DNA from: Dyadobacter sp. MSC1_007
Lineage (GTDB): Bacteria; Bacteroidota; Bacteroidia; Cytophagales; Spirosomataceae
Length of the DNA stretch: 64,000 nucleotides
Direction of reading: 5' to 3'
Assembly: GCF_023667495.1 (NCBI RefSeq)
Contig: NZ_JAMOZL010000007.1
Location: 372,001-436,000 of the forward strand
Positions within the stretch are counted from its first letter, which is position 1, and every line of letters starts with the position of its first letter. Made by a program: the position numbers and the translations under genes. Shown here piece after piece: positions 18,323 to 26,146 of the stretch. The notes under the pieces were generated by a model that was not told the origin of the DNA, searched no databases, and worked only from the letters and a program-made list of their open reading frames with translations.

Positions 18323-18525
18323 TTGACAAAACGACTACGATTCTCAGCCCACCACATACGTTGAACCTCTCGAGCAAGTTCCGTTGCTTCTTCCTCCGTG
18401 CCTTGATTCTTGGCGTTAGATTCCAGAAAGCGGAAATAACTAGTAAGCTTTTGTACTTCCTCCATGTTGATCAGGGAAGCGTTGAGCCGTATGACGATGT
18501 CTTCATTTTGTCGTTCGATAACCAT
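18319..18525 (-). CDS. Small partner of the PIN protein, probable antitoxin
   Basis: A 68-residue protein beginning MVIERQNEDIVIRL. It has a beta-strand-like N-terminus and a charged helical C-terminal half (NAKNQGTEEEATELAREVQRM). No HTH motif is seen. I chose the ATG at 18525 because an in-frame TTG at 18549 lies inside the -7 box at 18547-18554. Its stop overlaps the PIN start by 4 bp. The function is inferred only from this coupling. Confidence 0.7.
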   Translation of the reverse strand: MVIERQNEDIVIRLNASLINMEEVQKLTSYFRFLESNAKNQGTEEEATELAREVQRMWWAENRSRFVK

Positions 18526-18546
18526 AATCGTGTGGTCAAGTATAAT

Positions 18547-18554
18547 CAAATATA
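18547..18554 (-). promoter_or_regulatory. -7 box of the PIN module
   Basis: The minus strand reads TATATTTG (TAnnTTTG), 21 bp before the ATG at 18525. It fixes the antitoxin start downstream of 18540. An ATAGCTAT palindrome adjoins it and could be an operator. Confidence 0.55.
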
Positions 18555-18660
18555 GCTATTTTTAGCGGAGACAACAACCTCTTAATGAGCAAATGGCTAC
18601 TGATCAGTTATCAAAAGATCAGGAGTTGCCAAACGGGACAACTCCTGATCTTTACGGCGT

Positions 18661-18903
18661 TTACTGTTTTGTGCCTTCAATCCGCTGAAAGAAAAACACC
18701 AGCTCCCTGAAAGTCATAAATGTGTCGCTAATTCGGGGATTGCGCCCTGCCTCCTGTTGAAACGCCATCGAGTCGCTGTAAATCGCCCAAAGATCTTGGA
18801 GCATTTCGGAAGGGCTGCATCCATTCAATAATTCTTTGACTTGCCTGCCGTATGCGAGGCATACCGAATCCTCGGATTCGGTCATGTGTGTTGATGTTGT
18901 CAT
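18661..18903 (-). CDS. Hypothetical 80-residue protein with a structured leader
   Basis: I do not recognise this protein. It has 80 residues, no signal peptide and no membrane segment; the C-terminal part (SDTFMTFRELVFFFQRIE) looks helical and amphipathic. Its ATG lies 3 bp after a 14-bp stem in the predicted mRNA leader (see 18907-19005). It is preceded by a 250-bp gene-poor region and followed by the PIN module promoter. A second open frame (18728-19006) overlaps it but starts inside the stem-loop region, and I consider it less likely. Confidence 0.5.
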   Translation of the reverse strand: MTTSTHMTESEDSVCLAYGRQVKELLNGCSPSEMLQDLWAIYSDSMAFQQEAGRNPRISDTFMTFRELVFFFQRIEGTKQ

Positions 18904-18906
18904 TTT

Positions 18907-19005
18907 GATAATGTGTTAGGATGATGAAAATGCCCTGCATTAGGTGTCCTAACGCCATTATCAGCGTCCGGGGGACTTTCGAAACACCCACACCATAGCA
19001 GGGCA
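18907..19005 (-). promoter_or_regulatory. Structured leader with crossing inverted repeats
   Basis: GATAATG-TG-TTAGGA (18907-18921) is complementary to TCCTAACGCCATTATC (18947-18962), giving about 14 pairs around a small bulge. An exact 8-bp inverted repeat, TGCCCTGC (18931-18938) and GCAGGGCA (18998-19005), has one arm inside the loop of the first stem, so the two pairings cross (pseudoknot or alternatives). In the mRNA of the 80-residue gene the main stem ends 3 nt before the ATG. I recognise no known riboswitch class. Confidence 0.5.
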
Positions 19006-19192
19006 AAACCTTGTAGTTTTTTCATAATAGATAATGTTTAAGGAAGGTGTAAATTGGGGAAGTGGCGTTAGAAATGCAAGGTAGAATAGGAGTAATTTTC
19101 CTGCGGCTAAAACCAGCGTGCATGCGACATTTTTACGCTTTAAGATGCTATTTTCTTACGTCGAATTGAAGGAGTGAATGGCGACGCGCTGC

Positions 19193-19257
19193 CGCAGGCT
19201 GTGGCTAAAGCCTGACATCTCCTTACTTTACTAACCCCAGGCCGAAGCCTTGGTTAG
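19193..19257. repeat. REP-like palindromes with GGCTnAAGCC cores
   Basis: In the 405-bp gap between 18904 and 19308, besides the leader, there are CAGGCT-N7-AGCCTG near 19195-19214 and CTAACCCCAGGC-CGAA-GCCTTGGTTAG (19231-19257). They resemble the elements at 11515-11535. The rest of the gap shows nothing recognisable. Confidence 0.5.
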
Positions 19258-19308
19258 TGATTTTTATGCTAGCATATATGCGGGATTGGTAGAATGGCGG
19301 ATTGCCTT

Positions 19309-19656
19309 TCAAATTGAGATTTTCTGTGATCCTGAAAGCCTCCTGGCCTTAGTAGCAGGCTTCGAAGTAGCTTGCAGAGCTTGTTCCGCTTTCAGCAATT
19401 CTTCAACCGGCTCAAAGTGAAGTATTGGCGCCTTGCCAACCAGCAATGCAAGGTCAATCAGCTTCGAAATTGTAAAATTGAAATTCCCGTTAAGAATCTG
19501 CGACACATAGGAAGGAGAGACGTTCAGTTTCTCTGCGACCTGCTTTTGGGTCAGATTGTTTTCTTCCATGTAGGTATTGAGCAGATTGAAAACCTGGATC
19601 TGCACTTTTGTAAGCCAGTATGCAGGACTCCTTAAAAGCTTTTCGCGTTCTGTCAT
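19309..19656 (-). CDS. XRE/HTH_3 regulator, HigA-like antitoxin
   Basis: A 115-residue protein with a clear helix-turn-helix at about 33-58 (LTQKQVAEKLNVSPSYVSQIL). The C-terminal tail is basic and low in structure (KPATKARRLSGSQK). Its ATG overlaps the stop of the upstream gene by 4 bp. In HigBA-type modules the toxin gene precedes the HTH antitoxin, the same order as here. A perfect palindrome at 20068-20083 is a good candidate for its operator. Confidence 0.8.
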   Translation of the reverse strand: MTEREKLLRSPAYWLTKVQIQVFNLLNTYMEENNLTQKQVAEKLNVSPSYVSQILNGNFNFTISKLIDLALLVGKAPILHFEPVEELLKAEQALQATSKPATKARRLSGSQKISI

Positions 19657-20063
19657 GAGTTGTTCAAGTTTGTAATTCCTTGTGAATGAATATTGTTTAT
19701 AAGCATTTCTAAGTATTTAATATCCGCTTTTTGACTAGTCTTGCAACCACCGAGCAAAATCACTCTCCCGGTCTTTTCTAACTTGATTAAATAAAAACGT
19801 AAGTGTTTACTTTTAGCCTCGAATAGTCGGTAGGGGAGTTTTCCTAATCTCAACTGGCGAAACTTCGTCTTTGGTAATAACACGAGGTTGCAAGAATCTT
19901 CAAGAGTCGCATAAATCTTATCAATTTCAAGATTCAATCCGGTATCACGCTTGACAGCATTCTCAAATTCATCAATTGGGCAAACTTTGTTGATTGCTAG
20001 CTTGTATAGTTTAATTCTTGTTGATGTGACTTTATCTGATAGGCGAATGCTAAACTTCGTCAT
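19653..20063 (-). CDS. Putative HigB/RelE-like toxin
   Basis: A 136-residue protein. Residues about 76-125 (YRLFEAKSKHLRFYLIKLEKTGRVILLGGCKTSQKADI split over the core strands) have the RelE-fold pattern: a strand with an aromatic and basic residue, a strand ending in G-G-x-K, then a Lys-rich helix. The N-terminal 65 residues are not recognised and make it longer than the usual 90-110 residue HigB. It is encoded first in a two-gene unit with an XRE antitoxin, with a 4-bp overlap. Toxin activity is inferred, not shown. Confidence 0.6.
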   Translation of the reverse strand: MTKFSIRLSDKVTSTRIKLYKLAINKVCPIDEFENAVKRDTGLNLEIDKIYATLEDSCNLVLLPKTKFRQLRLGKLPYRLFEAKSKHLRFYLIKLEKTGRVILLGGCKTSQKADIKYLEMLINNIHSQGITNLNNS

Positions 20064-20067
20064 AAAG

Positions 20068-20083
20068 TTAAGTTATAACTTAA
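20068..20083. promoter_or_regulatory. Perfect 16-bp palindrome at the HigBA-like start
   Basis: TTAAGTTATAACTTAA is perfectly symmetric and ends 4 bp before the toxin start codon (20063, minus strand). Location and symmetry fit an operator bound by the XRE antitoxin. Confidence 0.6.
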
Positions 20084-20233
20084 TATTCTCTAAATGATTC
20101 TGACTTTTATTTTAGCAGAAGTGTCGGCTCACGAGGATATTACTATGACGTGGGAGAGCTAATTAGCAGCAGGTTAGCGCTAATATACAAACGGAAATTC
20201 GGCGATGTCTTTGAGATAGAAATATGCCACCCC

Positions 20234-21007
20234 TCACTTCCTCAACCTCACCAACAAATGCTTCACCCCATCAACTTCATTTCCTACGATCTCATATTTA
20301 TCAATGCTTTTGAAGAGTTGGGTTAGCTTTTTGAAGCCGTAGGTGCGTGAGTCGAAGCTGGGATCGATTTTTCGGAGGGAGGAGCCGATAGTAGAGATGA
20401 AGGCCTGATCTTCTTCATTCGTTGAGATTTCGAAAGCCTTATCGATTACCCTCATATCGATATCGGGGAACTGCTTGCCTCGGGGCTCTTTGGGTGATTT
20501 TGGGGTTTCCTCCCTGGTTGTGCTGCTAGTTTCCAGTGGGGTTTGCTCCTCGGGAATGACTTCCAGTTCCGCGACGAGGTTTTCGCTGAATGTGAAGATC
20601 TCGCAGGAGCTCACAAATGCGATGGGTGTTGTTTTTCGCCCGATGCCCATGACGAACAGCCCTTCTTCCCGTATTCTTTTGGCAAGTCCGGTGTAATCGC
20701 TGTCGCTGGATACAATGCAAAAGCCGTCGATGCTTTTGGTGTGTAAAATGTCCATTGCTTCGATGATCAGTGCGCTGTCCGTCGAGTTTTTGCCTGAGGT
20801 GTAGGAAAATTTTTGAATCGGGTTGATCGAATATTTATTGACAATCTCCTTCCAGCTGTTCATATCCGACCGTGTCCAGTCGCCATATATCCGCCTGATG
20901 GTAGCCTTACCATATTTGGAAACCTCCTCGAAGATCTCTTTGATCAACTTGGCTTGCGCATTATCTCCGTCGATTAATACCGCAATATTGAATTTGGTTT
21001 CGGCCAT
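20234..21007 (-). CDS. NYN-domain ribonuclease-like protein with LOTUS/OST-HTH domain
   Basis: A 257-residue protein. Residues 5-145 form a NYN (LabA/DUF88, PIN-like) domain with the acidic positions Asp13, Asp15, Asp77, Asp102 and Asp104 (IVSSDSDYTGLA). A variable Thr/Glu/Pro-rich linker follows (150-180), then an OST-HTH/LOTUS domain (about 182-257; FISTIGSSLRKIDPSFDSRTYGFKKLTQLF). The pairing suggests an RNA-binding nuclease, but substrates of bacterial members are mostly unknown. It lies 2 bp downstream of the glutaminase gene on the same strand; a functional link is not evident. Confidence 0.9.
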   Translation of the reverse strand: MAETKFNIAVLIDGDNAQAKLIKEIFEEVSKYGKATIRRIYGDWTRSDMNSWKEIVNKYSINPIQKFSYTSGKNSTDSALIIEAMDILHTKSIDGFCIVSSDSDYTGLAKRIREEGLFVMGIGRKTTPIAFVSSCEIFTFSENLVAELEVIPEEQTPLETSSTTREETPKSPKEPRGKQFPDIDMRVIDKAFEISTNEEDQAFISTIGSSLRKIDPSFDSRTYGFKKLTQLFKSIDKYEIVGNEVDGVKHLLVRLRK

Positions 21008-21009
21008 GA

Positions 21010-23505
21010 TTACATTTTTTTAGTCCACTTCTCCCCCAAAACCTTCATCCAATAACCCCCAACAACCGACCTCGCTCGGAAGCCTACCGACTTTCCATTG
21101 GTTGTTTCGTGCCAGTCTGAAAGTGGAATGCGATCGGGCGTTTGGGTGGCATATTTGTAAATGGGTTGGATCAGCGCGTTGAAGTCCTTGGCATTATCGG
21201 CCAGGGTAGCTGTCCAGATGATCCAGTCGGATTTGGTGTAGGTTTTGCGGCTATCGAGCGGAAGGCCGAATGGCTGCTGTTTGGTAAGATAATAGGTAAT
21301 TTCCTTTTGCGCGACGGTCTTTGGGAATACATTAAGGCCGAGGAGTTGGTCCCAGACAAGGTTATATTTCTGGCTCCATGTTGCTTTTTTGTCGAATGTG
21401 AGGGCATAATGGTCGCCATCGGCTGCCATTTGCATCCATTTTTGCGCGAAATCTTTGGTTAATGCATTCACCTCGGTGGCTTCTTTGCTTTCGCCTAGCT
21501 GATCAGCCATTTTTGCGTAACAAGCCAGACCCATAATGGCTTTGATAGATAAGTTCGTATTGCGTGCCAAATGTCCGGCAAAATCATCGGTACAAAGCTG
21601 GTTAGCCGGATCGAAACCTTCTTTTTTGAGGTAATTGGCCCAGGTCGAAAGTACTTTCCAGTGTTTTTTGGCATATTCTACATTGCCCTCAGCTTTGCAG
21701 ATCGCATAAGTAAGGATGAGCATGTTGCCGGATTCTTCCACGGGCATGTCTTCACCGTAGGTCTGGCCGTTTGCGAGCGGATAAGTGCCTACGTCGTGCG
21801 CTGCGAAAGGTTTGGTCCATTTACCGCTTTCAGAATAATAAAAGATCGGTTCCAGCATGCCTTTGAGCAATATCGGATTGTAAAGCAGGAAAAGCGGCGC
21901 TGATGGATAGGTTACATCCACAGTGCCAATGGAGCCATTGCTGAAGTTTTCTTTGGAGAAAAATAACGGTGTGCCGCTTGGGTCGGCGACCAGCTTATGT
22001 GCGGAAATTGCCTGGCGATATGCAAGCACGCAAAGTTCGGCATATTGTTCGCCGCCCGCCTTGAATGCATCGTCGTAAATCATTTTGTCCGTTTCTTCAC
22101 AAGCCTGCATGATTTTAACAAAGTCGGCCTCCGCACTTTTCAATTCGCCCTGGATCGTTTTGTTACCATCCTTGTTCCACCACGGACGTAGATTTTGACT
22201 AAAATATTGAACCGAAAAACCGTCATCGTAACCCACTATCGAGTGGAGTGACTTGCTTTCAGCACCTACTTTGCCTGCATTCAGGATCAATGCCATCGAT
22301 TTAACATCTGCTAATGCAGCGCCTGCCTGATCAAGGCTTAATGTGCCTTTTTGAGCAAATTCCTTCACAATATCGAGCGGTGCGCCGATGGACGAACCTT
22401 TTACCGAACCCACCGGGGCCGAAAGATAGGCCTGCCCCCAGTCGATACGGACGTCGTCGCCTTTGCGCGCAAGCACATTCTGAACCTGATTGGCGAGTGA
22501 AAGCGTCGTAAGTCCATCCTGGGTAGCTTCTTTGCCGGTAATCGATTGTCCATTGTCGTTAACAGCCCACAAACCCGATACCGATTGCAGTAAACTCACA
22601 TCATGCGTTTTACCGTCCGCAGATTTGACTTCATATATAATGTAATTAACCGGCCGCGACAGCAATGCAAGGTCATTCATCAGCAACGGGGCTACAAAAC
22701 GCACCGTCAGCAGCACAGGGCCTGTTTTAAATTGATATATCGACTGCGTTGCCTTCATTTCAAAGCCGACCTGATCCGCCAAAGCAATGGCATCAGCAGC
22801 TTTCGGAGCAATTTCATCGGCCAGACCAATGTCTATGTAGCCCGGACCAGCTCCGTTCTTGCAATAAGCTGCCAGAAGATTTTTGCCTTTTTTAAGCGCT
22901 TTCTGCGCAGCGGGGCTGATGGGTTTGAACTCGTAATCTCCTGTGTAGCAGGGCGCGCAATCGAATGCCGGTACGCCATTGATATAAACCTGCACATCGT
23001 CGTCGTGAAAGATATTCAGCGTTGGTTTTTCAAAATCAGCCGCAGTCAATGTGAACTCGCGGCGGTACCAGATTTCTTTTGGGAACTCCGTGCCGCCTTT
23101 CAGCATATTGTCATTACGTTCTTTCGTCCCGAACGGGGCAGGGCCTTGTTTCCAGGTGCTTACATTATAGCCTTCTTTGTACCACCAATTCGGGTCGGGC
23201 TTCGTGGTGGTGAATTTGGCGGTATATTCTGATTGTTTGGCTGTGGGTAAAATCGTTTTCATCTCAGGCGTGGCCGCGCCTAGGAAGCGGTAAGTTTTGC
23301 CATCCACTCGGATCAGTCCGTCCATCGGCTGTGGCCTGCCGGTCCAGTGTTTGGTGACAGAGCCATTCAACTGATCGCCAAATGACCACACGCTGGTATA
23401 AGGGTCGACCGTTACAAGCGGAGTTGCCGGCGGGCGGGATGTTTGGGCGAATGAAAATGTGTGATAGAGTAAGATGAATGTAGCAGCAGACCAGCGTTTT
23501 ATCAT
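21010..23505 (-). CDS. Secreted glutaminase-type protein (DUF4965/DUF5127/DUF1793)
   Basis: An 831-residue protein with a signal peptide (residues 1-20, cleavage at SFAQ). The family layout is visible: an N-terminal DUF4964-like part (PPATPLVTVDPYTSVWS), a beta-sandwich DUF5127 region that here includes a galactose-binding-like insertion (about 105-200; W-Y-R-R-E-F and NIFHDDDVQVYINGV), and an alpha/alpha-toroid C-terminal region (about 440-830; SEDMPVEESGNM and DWHET). Fungal and bacterial relatives are annotated as glutaminase A, but activity is shown for few. The protein is probably periplasmic or on the cell surface. Confidence 0.88.
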   Translation of the reverse strand: MIKRWSAATFILLYHTFSFAQTSRPPATPLVTVDPYTSVWSFGDQLNGSVTKHWTGRPQPMDGLIRVDGKTYRFLGAATPEMKTILPTAKQSEYTAKFTTTKPDPNWWYKEGYNVSTWKQGPAPFGTKERNDNMLKGGTEFPKEIWYRREFTLTAADFEKPTLNIFHDDDVQVYINGVPAFDCAPCYTGDYEFKPISPAAQKALKKGKNLLAAYCKNGAGPGYIDIGLADEIAPKAADAIALADQVGFEMKATQSIYQFKTGPVLLTVRFVAPLLMNDLALLSRPVNYIIYEVKSADGKTHDVSLLQSVSGLWAVNDNGQSITGKEATQDGLTTLSLANQVQNVLARKGDDVRIDWGQAYLSAPVGSVKGSSIGAPLDIVKEFAQKGTLSLDQAGAALADVKSMALILNAGKVGAESKSLHSIVGYDDGFSVQYFSQNLRPWWNKDGNKTIQGELKSAEADFVKIMQACEETDKMIYDDAFKAGGEQYAELCVLAYRQAISAHKLVADPSGTPLFFSKENFSNGSIGTVDVTYPSAPLFLLYNPILLKGMLEPIFYYSESGKWTKPFAAHDVGTYPLANGQTYGEDMPVEESGNMLILTYAICKAEGNVEYAKKHWKVLSTWANYLKKEGFDPANQLCTDDFAGHLARNTNLSIKAIMGLACYAKMADQLGESKEATEVNALTKDFAQKWMQMAADGDHYALTFDKKATWSQKYNLVWDQLLGLNVFPKTVAQKEITYYLTKQQPFGLPLDSRKTYTKSDWIIWTATLADNAKDFNALIQPIYKYATQTPDRIPLSDWHETTNGKSVGFRARSVVGGYWMKVLGEKWTKKM

Positions 23506-23650
23506 GGATCAGGATAAGAGTATGGTGGAATGTTTTTGTAATATTAATGTGAAATGTTTATAAAAGAGGAATAGAGGATGTTTTTTGTTCTTTTGTAGCT
23601 ACACGTGGGTTCAGGCGAACCTTTTGTGAACATAATGGTCTTTCACATAC

Positions 23651-23820
23651 CATCCCTACGGGATGAAAACGCCTCACCATTGTTTTTTCTACCGAGATGT
23701 TGTCCCTACGGGACATAGATGAGGGTATTTGACGCATAGCACGACGGCCGTGCCGTCAGGCACGATATCCAGGTAGGAAAAATGCGATATCAGAACAGCG
23801 TCGTGCCGTTAGGTACGGCA
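23651..23820. repeat. Two families of short palindromic repeats
   Basis: The 337-bp gap between the glutaminase and dsbD genes carries CATCCCTACGGGATG (23651-23665) and TGTCCCTACGGGACA (23701-23715), then CGTGCCGTCAGGCACG (23749-23764) and TGCCGTTAGGTACGGCA (23804-23820). Each family appears twice. No coding potential is seen. Confidence 0.6.
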
Positions 23821-23842
23821 TGTGATTTTGGGTTGCCGTGCC

Positions 23843-25954
23843 TTATTTCTTCCCAAACGCCGCCTTCCCACTATCCAGAAACGCTGCAAACTTTGCAGGA
23901 TCCAGGTCGTAGTTTTTGGGTGAAACGAGCAGTTTTCCTTCGTGATCTACGAGGCAATAATGCGGTTGTGCATTGTTGTTGTATTTCACGATCTGCAAAT
24001 CGGCATTCTGCGCGCCGATGGTCTTTTTGACTTTATTGTCATATTTGGAGGTGTACCATTGGGCTTCGGGAAGCTCGGTTTTGTCGTCCACATAAAGTGC
24101 CACAATCACATAGTCCTCTCGCAGACGTTTCAGCACAGCCGGATCCACCCATACGCGGGCTTCCATTTCGCGGCAATTAACACATCCATGACCCGTGAAA
24201 TCGATAAAAACCGGCTTATTGACTTTTTTGGCATAAGCCAATGCTTCATTATAATCGAAGAAACCTTCCAGCTCATGAGGCAGGTGGAAGAGATCGGCAT
24301 ACTTACGTGCTTCACCGGAAACAGCCGACGGGGCCGCGCCCGCAGTTCTTTTATTCAGATCGAAATCCAAAGTCGATTGTGGCGGTAGGTAACCTGCCAG
24401 CGCTTTCAAAGGCGCGCCCCACATGCCTGGAAGCATATACACAACGAATGTGAAAGTGATAATGGATAACAGAATGCGCGGAACGCTCACTTTTTCAAGC
24501 GGTGAATCATGCGGTGTTCTGATCTTGCCTAATAAATAGAAACCCAGCATCGCAAAAATCACGATCCAGAATGCGAGGTATACTTCGCGGTCGAGCAGGT
24601 TCCAATGGTAAACCTGATCGGCAATGCTGAAAAATTTCAATGCCAATGCCAATTCAAGGAAACCCAGCACCACTTTCACGGTATTAAGCCAGCCACCCGA
24701 TTTTGGAAGCGATTTCAGCCATTGCGGAAACAATGCAAAAGAGGTAAATGGGATCGCAAATGCAGCAGAGAACGCAGCCATTCCAATTATCGGTTTCACA
24801 ACTTCACCACCGGCAGATGCCACGAGCAAACTGCCAACAATAGGCCCTGTGCAAGAAAACGAGACCAGTACCAGTGTAAATGCCATAAAGAAAACGCCTG
24901 CATAACCTCCCTGATCCGCCTTTTGGTCCATTTTATTAACAAAACCACTCGGCAGCACAATCTCGAAAAGTCCCAGGAATGAAAGACCAAATACAAAGAA
25001 AATCCCGAAGAAAAGCAGGTTAGGCAACCAATGCGTACTCAGGAAATTGGCAAATGCAGGGCCATTCAGCCGTGAAACGACGGTACCTATTAATGTATAA
25101 ATAAGAATGATCGAGATACCATATACAAATGCTTTTAACTTGCCCTTTTCCTGATTGGTAAAGAAACTCACCGTCATCGGGATAATCGGGAAAACGCAGG
25201 GAGTTAGTAAGGCAACGAGCCCGGAGAGAAAAGCAGCCAACGCAAATCCCCAAAGCGATTTGTCGGTTGTAGGATTCTCGTCGGTACGTACAAGTTGTGT
25301 AGATCCATCGGTTGCTTCATTGGTAGCAGAAGCTGGGTCGTTCGGCGCTGGAACTGTTGCGACAGAAGCAGTATCGGTTTTCGGCGCAACCGCCACGGTC
25401 GCCGGTTCTTTGGATGATGTCGCGCTTACTGTTGGTTGCGAGGGATCGGTGGCAGCTGGCGTTACCGCTCCGGCCGACGCTACTTTCAAGCCTTTAAATT
25501 CAAAATCCTCATTTCCGGGAATGCATAGGCCCGTTACATGGCTGCAAGTCTGGTATTCAGATGTTCCTTTGATGACGGGATTGTCGGAGAGGATTTTTAC
25601 GGTTTGTTTAAAAACACCTTTTCCTTCAAAATAACGCACATTACCCTGCCATACTTCTTCATATTTGGTCTTAGGATTCTGCGGTTTCAGTTTTCCGACG
25701 ACTTCGAATGTCTTATTTTTCTCGAAGGTGAAAGTCGTAAGCATCGGCCCCAGATCGGGATCGAAATCCGAAGAGTACATATACCAGTCCTTGTCGATCA
25801 CCGCCGTGAATACCAGGTCCACCGTTTCGCCCTTTTTTACCTCGGGTTTGGAAAAAGTGTAGGTCCAATGCGCCTTCGACTTCTGAATCTGCGAAAACGC
25901 AGCGAACGTGAGGAGAAGGCAGATATTCAGGGTCAGTAGGATGCCACGTTTCAT
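23843..25954 (-). CDS. dsbD: Thiol:disulfide interchange protein DsbD
   Basis: A 703-residue protein with all three DsbD parts: a signal peptide and N-terminal immunoglobulin-like domain with C-S-H-V-T-G-L-C, a Thr/Ala/Pro-rich linker, a membrane domain of about eight helices containing TPCVFP and SFSCTGP, and a C-terminal thioredoxin domain with the active site Cys591-Val-Asn-Cys594. It moves electrons from cytoplasmic thioredoxin to periplasmic partners. I chose the ATG at 25954 (MKRGILLTLN) because it begins a normal signal peptide; an upstream ATG at 26005 would add 17 polar residues. It is divergent from argB. Confidence 0.94.
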   Translation of the reverse strand: MKRGILLTLNICLLLTFAAFSQIQKSKAHWTYTFSKPEVKKGETVDLVFTAVIDKDWYMYSSDFDPDLGPMLTTFTFEKNKTFEVVGKLKPQNPKTKYEEVWQGNVRYFEGKGVFKQTVKILSDNPVIKGTSEYQTCSHVTGLCIPGNEDFEFKGLKVASAGAVTPAATDPSQPTVSATSSKEPATVAVAPKTDTASVATVPAPNDPASATNEATDGSTQLVRTDENPTTDKSLWGFALAAFLSGLVALLTPCVFPIIPMTVSFFTNQEKGKLKAFVYGISIILIYTLIGTVVSRLNGPAFANFLSTHWLPNLLFFGIFFVFGLSFLGLFEIVLPSGFVNKMDQKADQGGYAGVFFMAFTLVLVSFSCTGPIVGSLLVASAGGEVVKPIIGMAAFSAAFAIPFTSFALFPQWLKSLPKSGGWLNTVKVVLGFLELALALKFFSIADQVYHWNLLDREVYLAFWIVIFAMLGFYLLGKIRTPHDSPLEKVSVPRILLSIITFTFVVYMLPGMWGAPLKALAGYLPPQSTLDFDLNKRTAGAAPSAVSGEARKYADLFHLPHELEGFFDYNEALAYAKKVNKPVFIDFTGHGCVNCREMEARVWVDPAVLKRLREDYVIVALYVDDKTELPEAQWYTSKYDNKVKKTIGAQNADLQIVKYNNNAQPHYCLVDHEGKLLVSPKNYDLDPAKFAAFLDSGKAAFGKK

Positions 25955-26081
25955 GTGAATGTTGGGGGAATGTGCTGGTTGCCTGTTCATTTTGCTATCA
26001 GGCAATTATATCTATGAATTTGATAGAGCTTTCTAAGTCAACGTAATTTTGCTAAAAAAATTCATCATTTGAAATTCCCTT

Positions 26082-26111
26082 TTTGACCGATTTTGGTTTA
26101 TGTTACCTTTG
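26082..26111 (+). promoter_or_regulatory. argB promoter
   Basis: TTTG (26082-26085), 18 bp, TACCTTTG (26104-26111) matches the Bacteroidota -33/-7 consensus; the transcript would have a leader of about 30 nt before the ATG at 26147. Confidence 0.7.
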
Positions 26112-26146
26112 TCGCCTCAAATTCAGAATAGTAAAAACGTATTTCC

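Noticed and set aside
18728..19006. 92-codon minus-strand frame overlapping the 80-residue gene
   Set aside because: It starts inside the crossing repeats and reads through the stem; the 80-codon frame starts exactly after the stem and has a more natural composition. Not fully excluded.
22603..23232. 209-codon open frame opposite the glutaminase gene
   Set aside because: A shadow of the real gene, rich in unusual residues for this genome and without its own promoter.
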